Shown piece after piece: positions 48,464-59,950 of a stretch of 64,000 bases of DNA. The position numbers and the translations under genes are program-made. Below the pieces are notes generated by a model that did not search any database, was not told the DNA's origin, and was given only the letters and a program-made list of their open reading frames with translations. Position 1 is the first letter of the stretch, and every line of letters begins with the position of its first letter. This DNA is from Corylus avellana (Eukaryota; Streptophyta; Magnoliopsida; Fagales; Betulaceae), in contig NC_081545.1 in the NCBI RefSeq assembly GCF_901000735.1, positions 25,012,783 to 25,076,782 on the forward strand. Reading direction: 5' to 3'.

Positions 48464-49579
48464 AGCTTCCTAATATAGCTCTACTTCCGTAACAAGTTAT
48501 TAACCATTCAGGAGCTTCCAATACTAAATCAACTACCTTAAACCCCCACCTTAATTATAAATTAAATTTCTCGCCAAAGAGGGTAATAATCAAACATAAT
48601 AAATCACTACACCCAAATTTCAACCCCTACTGGAAAGACTTTGCCCAATTCTCTTCAAAAATAATTCTCTATACAGCCATTTTCCCCCCCAAGTTTCTGT
48701 AACCAAATCAGGAAACAACCTCCTTGAGCAATCCTATAGAATACACACAACACCATAAGAAAATAAGCAACCGGGAATTAATTTATCAGAAATCCGGCTA
48801 ATAATTTAAACTTATCGCACTTATACTAATATATTGCTAAATATACATATTTAAAAATTAAAAAAATTAAAAAAAAAAAAAAAATCTCTCATAAAACATC
48901 ATAATATCATGTCAAAAGAACAAAAGAAAACAAAATTAAAGATACCAAACCAAAAAAGAAAATCAATCACTGAATATTGTACAAAAGAACAGAGTAATAA
49001 TTGCCAGAAACATCCACGGAATAGAAATAGTTTTTGAGTAATATAAAATTAAAAAGGAACCAGTTTTCGGCGAGATCAAAATTCCAGAAGAAACCACCTT
49101 TTTTTCCTGAGATCTTCAAGAGAAATTAAGCCCGAAAGAGAAGCTCCAGAAACATCGAATTCGCTCAAACTTTCGGGAATTAAAAATGCCGAACGCTGAT
49201 TCACACCTGAACAGATGTCCTACGAACATGACGCAGAAATGTCAAGTTTTCTTCTTCATGTCATTTTCCACGAACCTTTTTATTTTATTTCATTAATAAA
49301 AAAGAAAAAAAGCGAGATTTGCCCTGAGAATGGACGAGAGCAATAGTGACAGCAAATCATAAATAAACAGAGGTCCAGTCAATTACAAAAGTACCCTGCT
49401 TTTCTTTCTTTGTAGAAATAGTTTGAATATTAATTTGTAAAACCATATTAAACCGTTTTTAGTCAATTACATACCCATAATACAATTAAAATAAAGTAGC
49501 AGTAAAAATAAGTCGTTAATATATATATATATATATATATTTATAATCCTCAACTCGAAGTCAGGAAATAAATCTCTCA
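48464..49579 (-). promoter_or_regulatory. YLS7-type gene upstream region
   Basis: Contains the 5' UTR and promoter; no TATA box or TSS could be fixed. A poly-A run lies near 48868-48884 and an (AT)n tract at 49520-49541. The LINE begins at 49580, about 1.1 kb upstream of the start codon. Confidence 0.45.
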
Positions 49580-49746
49580 GTTCTAGAACCAGGCCTAAGA
49601 GTCCTCTCTAGGGTGAGCGATAATCCTAGCGAAGAGGTGCTAGTCTTCTGGCGTTTTACGATCGAGAAGGATAGTTTTTTAGGAGGTCACTTTTTGGAAC
49701 GTTAGTTATAGCTGACGATATTGAAGAGCTTTGTGGGAAGGTTTCG

Positions 49747-50964
49747 TTGATTGGAGGTGAAAGGGAGGGGATCTCCATATCTGAAGGAGAGGTGGCTGAA
49801 GGGAGGGAAAGAGGAGAGCGATGTTTAGTGGGGAGAATAGGGGAGGACATGAGAGTAAACAAAGATGCATTCAAGAGGGTATTTTCTCGGTTATGGAGGA
49901 TTGTGGGCAGTGTGGTTTTTAAGGAGGTTCAAGAGAACACGTGGATCTTTGAATTTTCTATTAAGGACGATAAGGAGCGTATCATGGAGGGAAGACCCTG
50001 GTCTTTTGATAGACATATATTAATTCTGAATGAGTTTGATGGGAATGTTCCTCCATCTCAGATGCAATTTATCTACTCACCTTTTTGGGTGCGAGTGCAC
50101 GATTTACCGCTGGTATGCATGAACAAGACGGTGGGGACAAAGATAGGAGCTTCTTTGGGAGAGATTGAAGACATAGATGTGGCTGGAGATGGGACGGGTT
50201 GGGGACATTGTTTGCGTATCAGAGTTTTGATCGACCTTAGGAAGCCATTGGAGCGAAGAAGAGCTTTACATCTTAACGGTAAGATATACTGGGTATTGTT
50301 TAAGTATGAAAAATTGCCTTGGTTTTGCTTCACATGTGAAAGGATCCTCCATGGAGAGGTAGGATGCAAAGAGAGGAAACAGTCAAGACAGAATTCAGAG
50401 GATGGTAATAGACAATGGGGAGCGGAGTTGAGGGCTGATTCTAGGAGACGTAAAGTGGGGGGAGAGAATGGTGGTGGAGACTGGCAGGAGGATGAGGAAA
50501 ATTTGCGAGGGTCTCAGGCGAAGGGGTGGCGGAGTGACAGGTGGCACTACTCCGGTGATAAACCTACCAGGGCAGAAAGCGGGTTTTCAGGAAGCCATAA
50601 TCTGAATAGCCAACCACGTAGGCAAACCAGTTGGGAGGGGCGCCGCAGTAATGTTTCAGAGAAGGAAGGGGAAAATTCTACAACAATCTCGGAAGAGGTG
50701 GGATATGGCACTAAAAAGGTGGAAGCACGAGGAGGAGTTTCTGTGGAAATTTTGAATCATAAACTAGTGGGGCATGTGGCGGAGAATACACGGGAAACTG
50801 AGGTGTCAAAAGGAAAATGCATCCCGCAAAGTTATCTAGTAAATCTGGCTGGTGGGGCATCACAAGGAAATGGGCTTGCAGACTTTTTAAGTGGGCCCAG
50901 TAATCGACATGGCGCAGGACATATCTCGGTGTTTAGAAGAGGAAAGGGTCACGATGGAAGCTGA
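49747..50964 (+). CDS. LINE ORF1 (DUF4283 + zinc knuckle), frameshifted
   Basis: 405-aa frame. The DUF4283-type N-terminal domain (WIFEFSIKDDKERIMEGRPW, WVRVHDLPLVCMN) is followed by a knuckle-like segment YEKLPWFCFTC..ILHGEVGC, then a long hydrophilic tail. Family ORF1 usually starts about 12 codons earlier with an MA- N-terminus; here that codon is ATA (49708-49710), so the true start looks lost and the Met at 49747 is just the first available. The C-terminal part continues in other frames after 50964: one frame to about 51172, and a second ending AEAGRQPRQAP at 51308. At least two frameshifts are implied. Confidence 0.75.
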   Translation: MIGGEREGISISEGEVAEGRERGERCLVGRIGEDMRVNKDAFKRVFSRLWRIVGSVVFKEVQENTWIFEFSIKDDKERIMEGRPWSFDRHILILNEFDGNVPPSQMQFIYSPFWVRVHDLPLVCMNKTVGTKIGASLGEIEDIDVAGDGTGWGHCLRIRVLIDLRKPLERRRALHLNGKIYWVLFKYEKLPWFCFTCERILHGEVGCKERKQSRQNSEDGNRQWGAELRADSRRRKVGGENGGGDWQEDEENLRGSQAKGWRSDRWHYSGDKPTRAESGFSGSHNLNSQPRRQTSWEGRRSNVSEKEGENSTTISEEVGYGTKKVEARGGVSVEILNHKLVGHVAENTRETEVSKGKCIPQSYLVNLAGGASQGNGLADFLSGPSNRHGAGHISVFRRGKGHDGS

Positions 50965-51304
50965 TGAGCAAGGGGAATCGTTGTCGTTCCCAGTTTATTT
51001 AGAGGGACATGCACAAGAATTGGACATGTATAAACAGGCGCTGGAGGATAATATGCCAAATGTGGAAATGAAGAATGGTGGGGAAGTTCCTGTAAGGATG
51101 TGGAAAATGAGGGCTAGGGGGGGTGAGGTGGAAGGTAACAAGAGGGGAAGAACAGTGACAAAAAAACATTAAACGAAAGAAATTATCGGTGGATGATGAT
51201 GGAATGGAAAAAGGAAGTGAGAAGAAGGTACGTATGGAGGCCCAGGGAGAGGGTACTACCAAACAAATATTGGCGGAGGCTGGAAGACAACCCCGCCAAG
51301 CGCC

Positions 51305-53251
51305 ATGATTCTAATGAGCTGGAATTGCCGCGGGCTTGGGAACCCTCGGTCAGTTCGAGATCTTTGCCAACTGGTAAAGGAAAGTAAGCCCTGTTTATTG
51401 TTTTTAATGGAAACAATAAGCAAGAGAAAAAGAATGGAGTGGTTATGTGTCAAGTTAGGATTTGATGGTGTTTTTGTGGTTAATCCGGTGGGGCAAAGTG
51501 GGGGCCTTGCTTTATTTTGGAAGGTAAATATGGGACTGGAAATACAGAATTATTCACGTAGACACATCAATGTTGTCATAACGCAGCCAGACACGAATAA
51601 GCAATGGAAGTTTACCGGGTTTTATGGTCATCCGGAAACTGCTAAGAGGAAGGAATCTTGGGAGCTAATGCAACATCTTAAACAGTTTTCTCCGCAACCA
51701 TGGCTATGTGTCGGTGATTTTAATGAAATCACAAACCATAGCGAAAAGATGGGAGCAATTTTACGTAAGGAGGGGCAAATGGATAATTTTTGCATGGCAC
51801 TTGAAGGTTGCTCTCTGTGTGATTTAGGCTTTTTAGGTTCAAAATATACGTGGAGTAATTGCCGGAGTGATGGGAGTTTTACAAAGGAGCGTCTTGACAG
51901 GGCTGTTGCCAATATGGAGTGGGTTGCGTTATATAAAGAGGTGGAAGTTCGAATTTTGGCAGCCAGATCGTCGGATCACAAACCATTACTGGTAGAGATC
52001 CATGAGGAGGCCTGCGAAAGAAGGCGTGGCAAAAGAGGTTTTAAGTTTGAGGCAAGTTGGTGGGTTGATGAGGAATGTGGAGCTGTCATTCAAAATGCAT
52101 GGGAAGACAATGGGTTTGCTGGAAATCCAATCAGTACAATCCAAAATAAGCTTGAGCATTGTCAGTCAGCGTTGACCGGTTGGAGTAGGAGGAAATTCGG
52201 CCAAATTGAAGAGAATTTGAAGAGGAAAACAAAGGAGTTGGAGGTGCTGCAAATGAATGAAGAACCAGGCAACCAGGACGCAATAAAACATTTACAAGCA
52301 GAGATTGACATCATTTTGGAGCAGGAAAATATTAAATGGCAGCAAAGGTCCAAACAAAATTGGTATAAGGAAGGGGATAGAAACACAAATTTTTTTCATG
52401 CTTGGGCCAGCCATAGAAGGAAGGTTAATACTATTAAAAGAATTATAGATGTTGATGGCAGAGAGTGGAGGAAAGAAGATGAGATTGGGAATGCCTTTGT
52501 TCAATTTTATGAGAATTTGTTTTCTTCTGGAGGCACAGATGAAGTGGAGATGTGTCTAAGGGGGATGGAGGGCAAAGTGACCAATGCTATGAATGTTCAA
52601 CTGCTGAGAAGGTTTGAAGCTGGTGAGGTGGATGTAGCTTTATCACAAATGCAACCGTTAAAGTCCCCCGGTCCAGATGGGTTTGCTGCTAGCTTTTATC
52701 AAAGATCTTGGTCGACTGTTCGAGAGGATGTGTGCAAGGCTGTTTTAACTTTCCTCAATAATGGAAGTTTTGATGAGGACATCAGTCGCACGTACATAGT
52801 TCTGATTCCAAAGATAAAAACCCCAGCTCATATTACAGATTACCGTCCTATTAGCTTATGTAACGTCATTTATAAACTTATTGCAAAAGTACTAGCTAAT
52901 AGGATGATGAAGGTGTTACCTTCAATCATTTCTCCATCACAAAGTGCTTTCATTCTAGGCCGTTTGATAACTGATAATATATTAGTAGCTTTTGAAGCAC
53001 TTCATACTATGGATGTTAATATGAAAGGTCGGGAAGGTTTCATGGCACTCAAGCTAGACATGAGTAAGGCGTATGATCGGGTGGAGTGGAGTTTTTTGGA
53101 GACAGTTATGAGGAAATTGGGCTTTGCAGATAGATGGATATCTTTATCCATGACTTGTATCCAAACGGTTTCGTATTCCATCCTTATCAATGGGAAACCT
53201 CATGGTAAGATCAAACCGACACGGGGTCTCCGGCAAGGTGATCCACTATCC
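51305..53251 (+). CDS. LINE ORF2: endonuclease and reverse transcriptase, partial
   Basis: An uninterrupted frame of 649 codons into the gap. The N-terminal APE-type endonuclease has SWNCRGLGNP, the catalytic FLMET, VGDFNEI, LDRAV and SSDHKPLL. Then comes a Glu/Lys-rich linker and the RT domain: DYRPISLCNVIYKLIAKVLA, motif A LKLDMSKAYDRVEW and motif B GLRQGDPLS. The catalytic YADD motif and zinc-binding end would lie beyond 53251. Lack of stops suggests a fairly recent insertion. The ATG overlaps the stop of the ORF1 C-terminal frame (ATGA at 51305-51308), an arrangement used for coupled translation in some LINEs. Confidence 0.88.
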
Positions 53252-53351
53252 NNNNNNNNNNNNNNNNNNNNNNNNNNNNNNNNNNNNNNNNNNNNNNNNN
53301 NNNNNNNNNNNNNNNNNNNNNNNNNNNNNNNNNNNNNNNNNNNNNNNNNNN
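53252..53351. other. assembly gap, 100 N
   Basis: Exactly 100 N, the usual placeholder for a gap of unknown size. Left side: LINE reverse transcriptase. Right side: exon 2 of the second YLS7 copy, with no continuity between them. Confidence 0.98.
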
Positions 53352-55185
53352 CTCATTAACTCCAGAAATTTCTTTGGATCAAATCGGGGAAGGTCACACT
53401 GAAAGGGCTTCCATCGCCAATTCTCGTAGTCCCTGTCAGGCCTCCCATTTCCCTGGCAGTTCTGCATCTGTGTCAATATGGGGCATGTATTGTTTGTGTA
53501 TAATGGCCCCGATGTATCATAAAACCAACTTCCGTGGTACAGATCACATCCTGCAGAATAGACAATGAAAACGCAGATTAAAACCTCAGAAGAACAGAGA
53601 AAGAGAAAAGAAGAAAAAAAAAAGGGGGAAAACTAATACCTTTCAACAATGGAACAATATAGCTCATACGGGCATTTGTTATTGATTTAAATATAAGGAA
53701 CATGTTAGGAAGGCCATAGTAATAATAAGGGCATGATGATATTTATCTAAGTTGGGATATTTCTAATTTGTTGTCTTCTTGCTATGGAAATTTTGCAAGT
53801 AGATCAGGAAAGTACGGAAAAAATGGAAGCCCCAACTGAAGACTTAATATTTAGACAGTCCATGAATAGCTGTCAGATAAAGCAAATAATAGGGTTAAAT
53901 TCACTTTACCCTTGAAGTTTCAGGCGTTTTTCAATTCAAACCCCAATGTTTAAAAATTGGCAATGTACCCCCTAATGTTTTAAAAATTTTTAATTCAGAC
54001 CCTCCGTTACTAATTTCCATCTAATTGGACGGAAATCATCCCACGTGCATCTCACGTGGGATTTTGATGCCCTCTATTTCAATTTTGTCCTCATTAAAAC
54101 CTATGAAATTACGTAATTACCCTCAATTTCATAGGTTTAAATAAGGATAATTACGCGATTTCCTAGGCTTTAATGAGGGCAAAATTAGAATAGAGGGCAT
54201 CAAAATCTCACGTGAGACATACGTGAGATGATTTCCGTCCAATTAGACGAAAATTAGTAACAGAAGGTCTGAATTAAAATTTTTTGAAACATTAGGGGTA
54301 CATTGCCAATTTTTAAACATTGGGGTTCGAATTGAAAAACCCCTGAAACTTCAGGGGGTAAAGTGAATTTTTCCCCAAATAATAATAGCAAGTTGTACTT
54401 CATCCTAATAATTTGATATCTGATTCCAAAGTAGATATATTCTATAAAAGGAAAACCACAAAAACATAATAAGTGATTGAAGAACCAAAGTGAAAAAGGA
54501 TATTGAGGCTACCTGAAACTTTTGATCCCATAACCCTAGAATTGGAATCAGAAGAAGAAGTTGTAGTATCATTTGATCCCATATCCATAGAATTGGAAGT
54601 ATTCACACTCTTAGAAACAGGTTCTTTAATCTCAACATCCTTTGTAGCCTTGGATGAATCAAAACTAGGGTTGGCCTCCTCTTCTTTTGTTAAAGCAGAA
54701 GATGATTCGGGAACAGGTGCTGTTAGATCTTTCATCTCTTTGTTATCCAAAACAACTGGTTGACCAGACAAATTCTTATCAATCCCTTTTGTATTGTTTT
54801 CCATCAATGGAACGTTTGATGTTGGAACAGGTGCTTCTACATCTTTCATCTCCTTGGTTTCTGAAACAACTGGTGCTTCATCTGTACTCATGAGCACTTG
54901 AGAATTGGACTCAGAGGCCAAAATCTTACCAACCATATCTACACTGTCCCCAACACTTGGATCCCTGGTACTCTGATTTCCCACCGAGATGAACAAATCC
55001 ACATTCTCCGAACTCTCAACACCATAGAAATACCCACGAACCGTGGAACCAATCGGGTGTGAGACAAGTATCCAGGAAGCAAACATTAAAAAGAACGCCA
55101 TTCCTGCCACTGAAGCCCCAATCCAGGAAACGTTCCGTGGATACGCAGTCATTATGTTTGAGCCTTTCGGAGTGGCCCAAGTCAT
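53352..55185 (-). CDS. partial second copy of the YLS7-type gene
   Basis: Only exon 1 (55185-54513) and part of exon 2 (53550-53352) are present; the rest, including the GDS segment, is missing at the gap. Exon 1 is fully open. In the shared coding part I see about five amino-acid changes against copy 1: Ile to Val, Gly to Val, Ile to Thr and Asp to Val in the stem, and Ser to Asn near TNSTC. Absence of disabling changes fits an allele of the complete gene. Membrane segment and stem are as in copy 1. Confidence 0.85.
53892..54375. mobile_element. long-hairpin MITE, second copy of 47170-47653
   Basis: Same element at the homologous intron position with the same CAAATAATA flanks (53883-53891 and 54376-54384). 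The insertion predates the divergence of the two copies. Confidence 0.85.
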
Positions 55186-56300
55186 AGCTTCCTAATATAG
55201 CTCTACTTCCGTAACAAGTTATGAACCATTCAGGAGCTTCCAATACTAAATCAACTACCTTAAACCCCCACCTTAATTATAAATTAAATTTCTCGCCAAA
55301 GAGGGTAATAATCAAACATAATAAATCACTACCCCCAAATTTCAACCCCTACTGGAAAGGACTTTGCCCAATTCTCTTCAAAAATAATTCACTAAACAGC
55401 CATTTTCCCCCCCAAGTTTCTGTAACCAAATCAGGAAACAACCTCCTTGAGCAATCCTATAGAATACACACAACACCATAAGAAAATAAGCAACCGGGAA
55501 TTAATTTATCAGAAATCCGGCTAATAATTTAAACTTATCGCACTTATACTAATATATTGCTAAATATACATATTTAAAAATTAAAAAAATTAAAAAAAAA
55601 AAAAAAATCTCTCATAAAACATCATAATATCATGTCAAAAGAACAAAAGAAAACAAAATTAAAGATACCAAACCAAAAAAGAAAATCAATCACTGAATAT
55701 TGTACAAAAGAACAGAGTAATAATTGCCAGAAACATCCACGGAATAGAAATAGTTTTTGAGTAATATAAAATTAAAAAGGCACCAGTTTTCGCCGAGATC
55801 AAAATGCCAGAAGAAACCACCTTTTTTTCCTGAGATCTTCAAGAGAAATTAAGCCCGAAAGAGAAGCTCCAGAAACATCGAATTCGCTCAAACTTTCAGC
55901 AATTAAAAATGCCGAACCCGGATTCACACCTGAACAGATGTCCTACGAACATGACGCAGAAATGTCAAGTTTTCTTCTTCATGTCATTTTCCACGAACCT
56001 TTTTATTTTATTTCATTAATAAAAAAGAAAAAAAAAAAGCGAGATTTGCTTGAGAATGGACGAGAGCAATAGTGAAAGAAAATCATAAATAAACGGAGAT
56101 CCAGTCAATTACAAAAGTACCCTGCTTTTCTTTCTTTGTAGAAATACTTTGAATATTAATTTGTAAAACCATATTAAACCGTCTTTAGTCAATTACATAT
56201 CCATAATACAATTAAAATAAAGTAGTAGTAAAAATAAGTCGTTAATATATATATATTTTTTAAAAATCTTCAACCCGAAGGTCAGGAAATAAATCTCTCA

Positions 56301-56748
56301 TCAACCCAAAAGACAGATCACCACGTTGGCAGTCGTTTGTATTTTTACTATCATATTATTAAATTATTTAATAATTATATAACAATCTACTAATTATTAT
56401 TTTTAATATTAAATAAATCGATTCCAAACGTTTTACATAGCAAAACAAGAATTGAGAGTGATTTTTTTGTCCATTTTATACCATGTTATCTCATATATAT
56501 AGGAGGGTGACCTCTTTGACTTTTCCATACGACATACTTAAGATCATTTGAGAGTGACTTTTTTATTTTTATTTTTGTGTGTAACAACACTATATTTTTG
56601 TCATTTCATGCAACTATTCAACTATGTTTGTCGATTTTAATATTCATGTACAAAATCAAGATAGGTCAGATAATTTTTCAGATAATGTGCATGTGATTCA
56701 CCGAATTACTAATGTCAGAGAATTATTCTTTTGGTTAATTACTATTCT
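56301..56748. other. unique flank beyond the second YLS7 copy
   Basis: AT-rich sequence that replaces the LINE at this position. No gene seen. It should correspond to the DNA past the LINE on the other haplotype. Confidence 0.45.
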
Positions 56749-56757
56749 TATAAATTA

Positions 56758-57478
56758 GGGTAAAGTTCACATATCCTCTTCAAATTACCACCCAATTGAC
56801 AATGTCCTCCCAAACTTTTAATTGTGACAATGTCTCCCCCAAACTTTCAATTGTGACAATGTCCCCTCTAAACTACCAAAACAATGAAACATTGTCAATG
56901 TTCCCCCCAAGATTATCATTAAGACAAAAATGCCCCTATAAATTTCTCAATAAGACAAAAATACCCCTATAAATTCAAAAAAAAATTGATTTAAAAAAAA
57001 AACGAAAAATTTTAATTTAAAGATAATATTTAAAAAAAAAAAAACAATTTTTTTAAACAAAAATTTTTATTTTTATTTTTTAAAACGGAAATTTTTTTTT
57101 ATTATTATTTTTTAAAAAAAAACTATTTTTTATTTAGTTTTAAAAAACAAAAAAAATCATTTTATTAAACGATTTTTTTTTTAGCGTAGATTTTTATTTA
57201 AATAAAATTATAAAACAAAAATTAAATTTTTTTTAAAAAAAACGAAAATTTTCAATTTTTATAAAAAAAAAAAAAAATCGATTTTTTTTTAAAATTTTTT
57301 TTCTTATAAAATTGATTTAAAAAAAAAAAAAAAAAATTGGCCATCGTGAGGGTAATTTCGTCATTGGAGAAACAGTGATAATTTTTCATAGTTTGGGGGG
57401 AACATTGTCACAATTGAAAGTTTGGAGAGGACATTGTCAATTGAGTGGTAGTTTGAGGGGGTTATGTGGACTTTCCCC
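56758..57478. mobile_element. foldback Mutator-like MITE, 721 bp, 9-bp TSD
   Basis: Ends 'gggtaaagttcacatatcct' and inverse '...gttatgtggactttcccc'; the arms repeat 'attgtgacaatgtc' words. The centre (56970-57330) is almost pure A/T runs. The TSD TATAAATTA is exact (56749-56757 and 57479-57487). Close relative of 9532-10086. Confidence 0.88.
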
Positions 57479-57839
57479 TATAAATTATTTTAGTGATTGA
57501 TATTTATGGCTATCCGTGCATTAAATATAAACTAGAGTTATAAGTTAAGTTGATAATTAAGTAATATGAGGCCTAACTAACTTGCAAGTTCGTGGCAAGC
57601 AGTTCGATCACTCATGAGATATGTGATAAACATGTTTGGCAAGTCATCTTCAAAATTTATTTGCGGCTTTTAAAACATAGATTGATACACCAAAATCGTT
57701 TCTAAAAATAGATTTTGAAGATGAAAAATCATTTATTTCCAAGTTGTTTTTGAGAACGATTCTCATTAATCACTGAAAGTAACTCGAAAGTGAGGAGTAA
57801 TTAAAATTAAATTAAATTAAATCAAGTGCTGTTAAACAA

Positions 57840-58095
57840 GGATTGAGATATCTTTTAATTACTCAAAATTAGAGATTTTCATGTTACAAAATTATGATCA
57901 TTTATTTTAAATTTAATGGTCTATAAAATCATTTAAACCTCAGATAAAACAAAAGTCAACTTAAAATTAAAATTTAATTTATCGGTTATACAAAAGCAGC
58001 TAACATTTTATAGACTATTAAATTTAAAATAAAGGATCACGATTTCGTAACATGAAATTCTCTAATTTTAAATAATTGGAAGAAATCTCAGCTGA
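57840..58095. mobile_element. hAT-type foldback MITE, 256 bp, 8-bp TSD
   Basis: Arms 'ggattgagatatcttttaat'... and ...'attggaagaaatctcagct' are inverses for about 90 bp ('tttaaatttaatggtctata' / 'tatagactattaaatttaaa'). The 8-bp word TTAAACAA flanks it (57832-57839 and 58096-58103), the duplication length of hAT elements. Confidence 0.8.
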
Positions 58096-58103
58096 TTAAA
58101 CAA

Positions 58104-59013
58104 ACATGCCACATCATATGTATTATTGCTCTCTTTAATTATGCCTTCGTATTAATCAAGTGCTGCCTTTGGGAATTGGGATGGCGTAGATTGTCCCCTT
58201 GGATCATGTGCGGCTTTGATTAAAGATAATCAATTTCATGCTCTTGGGATTGCGCAGCGGATTAGAACCCCTCCACTAGATCCCAATTCACGGGTGGATC
58301 GCGTGCCTAGGCACATGAGTTTTTTGTTTTTGGGGGGTTTATTTTGGGTTGCTTAGAAAAAAGAAAAAGATAAAAAAAAAAAAGTTGTTAAGTTGTTTTC
58401 TATTCACTCCTGGGCATATTTAGGATTGCGTTTGAAGGGTTTAAATGTGCTTTTAACATTTAAAAAGTCCGTTTGAAAAAAAATATATATTAGTTTAGTA
58501 AAAAAATTAAAAGCAATTTTAAGGGTAAAAAAACTTAAAAATAGCAAAAACGCACTTTTAGCAAAAGTTTAAAAATAAAGTTTTTACCCAAAGACTCTTT
58601 TTAACTTAAAAACCCTATTTATCAAACGCAATTTTAAACAAACTCTTAATATTTTTTCCTCAACTTACATGGGTTAAGCAGAGATCATGACAATGACCTC
58701 GTCATTTTTTTAATATTTTTATACTTTTAATAATTTAATAATATTTAAAAGTCATTCATACAATATTAAATTCTTATTATACTTGATGGATGGAAGCATA
58801 AAAATAGACAATAACTAAGCAGATTAATTTCTCATTGCTAAACATATAACCATGCGATGATTTAAATACTCTTCCTAAACAAAAAAAAAAAAAAATTGAT
58901 GTAAAACATTATGCACCTGTTTTTTTAAAAAAATTAAATCAATTAAAAGATGTAAAACCTTTTTTTTTTATTTTTACAAACCATGTACAAAGTAATTTTT
59001 AGCAATACAGTAT
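58104..59013. other. intergenic with a MITE remnant
   Basis: 58428-58650 is a foldback related to 12646-13060 ('gcgtttgaagggtttaaatg' and 'atcaaacgcaattttaaac'). The rest is AT-rich with no gene. Confidence 0.45.
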
Positions 59014-59439
59014 ATTGATTAGAGAATAACTTCTATGGGATTGCAGCACAAATCCTCCCTTTTATACTATTTAACGAGAGATTGAACTTAGTACAACTTA
59101 AAAAAAGAAAACAAACATACCAAATCATATCCAAATTTACTAAGGCTCTGTTTACTTCGACCTAAAATGGTTTTCAGAAATGATTTCTGCATTTTATGGT
59201 GTTTACTTCAATGTAAAATAATGGTCAATGGAAAATATTTTCTTTTTGACCAAAAATTCTTCTTTAATTTTCGAAAAATGGTTTATAGTTTTGAAAACCG
59301 TAAACCATTTTCTGACTGTGAGCATCTTATTCTTAAAGTGATGGATCTTACCAAGACCCGCCTAGACCCTCGCCGAAACTTGACCGGGACTCGCCCAGAA
59401 CCCGCTCAAGACCGCTCCAGGACCTGCTTGAAACCCGAC

Positions 59440-59665
59440 CGAACGTGAACGGGACCCCCCCGGACCTGCCCGGGACCCACTCGGGACTTGACCAGGACCG
59501 GATCGGGACCTGCCCAGGACCGGATCGGGACCTGCCCAGGACCGGATCGGGACCTGCCCAGGACCCGCTTGGGACTTGACCAGGACCTGCTGGAGACCCG
59601 CCTAGGACTTGACTAGGACGTCGCCAAGACCTGCCCGTGACTTGACCGACACCCAGCCGAGACTT
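59440..59665. repeat. GGGACC-type minisatellite, partly 22-bp tandem
   Basis: 'aggaccggatcgggacctgc' plus two bases repeats three times (about 59494-59560) inside a longer irregular array of gggacc/gggactt words. It runs into the gap, so its length is unknown. Confidence 0.75.
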
Positions 59666-59765
59666 NNNNNNNNNNNNNNNNNNNNNNNNNNNNNNNNNNN
59701 NNNNNNNNNNNNNNNNNNNNNNNNNNNNNNNNNNNNNNNNNNNNNNNNNNNNNNNNNNNNNNNNN
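59666..59765. other. assembly gap, 100 N
   Basis: Exactly 100 N, unknown true size. It lies between minisatellite and LTR-element DNA and probably hides the 5' LTR. Confidence 0.98.
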
Positions 59766-59950
59766 CACCGTGCCCCATTTTATTGCAATTTTTTTGTGCG
59801 GAAATCGCAGTCCGTGGGTACACGGACTGCTCTATGTTGGTATTTTCTTCTTTTGCAGGGGGTTGGGCAGCTGTGTAGGGTGGTTCTCTCCCACCTTCAT
59901 TTTGAGATGCACACCAGGTGCTCGACAGAAGGCCTCAATGAAGCCCAATC

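Larger units (their letters stand above)
49580..53251 (+). mobile_element. LINE (non-LTR retrotransposon), 3' end lost in gap
   Basis: The left boundary is set by comparison with the second copy: both share '...ggaaataaatctctca' (49579 and 56300) and then diverge. It carries ORF1 and ORF2 of a plant L1-type LINE; the element is cut by the assembly gap inside the RT domain. The 3' end, poly-A tail and target duplication are not in the sequence. Confidence 0.85.
53352..56300. repeat. second copy of 46631-49579 (haplotype-like duplicate)
   Basis: Colinear with 46631-49579 at an offset of about 6721 bases, differing only by scattered substitutions and 1-few-base indels (for example one extra g near 53626). 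It starts at the gap in mid-exon and ends at 56300, where copy 1 has the LINE. Identity is very high over introns and promoter alike, as expected for alleles. Confidence 0.92.

Noticed and set aside
53190..53476. Open frames spanning the N run
   Set aside because: They translate N as unknown residues and join LINE sequence to YLS7 sequence; not real proteins.
53352..55185. Second YLS7-type gene as a separate functional paralog
   Set aside because: Truncated at the gap, near-identical including introns and promoter, and colinear to the LINE junction; fits an allele better.
56970..57330. Possible matrix-attachment or origin-like A/T region
   Set aside because: It is the centre of a foldback MITE; the composition alone is not evidence for an origin.
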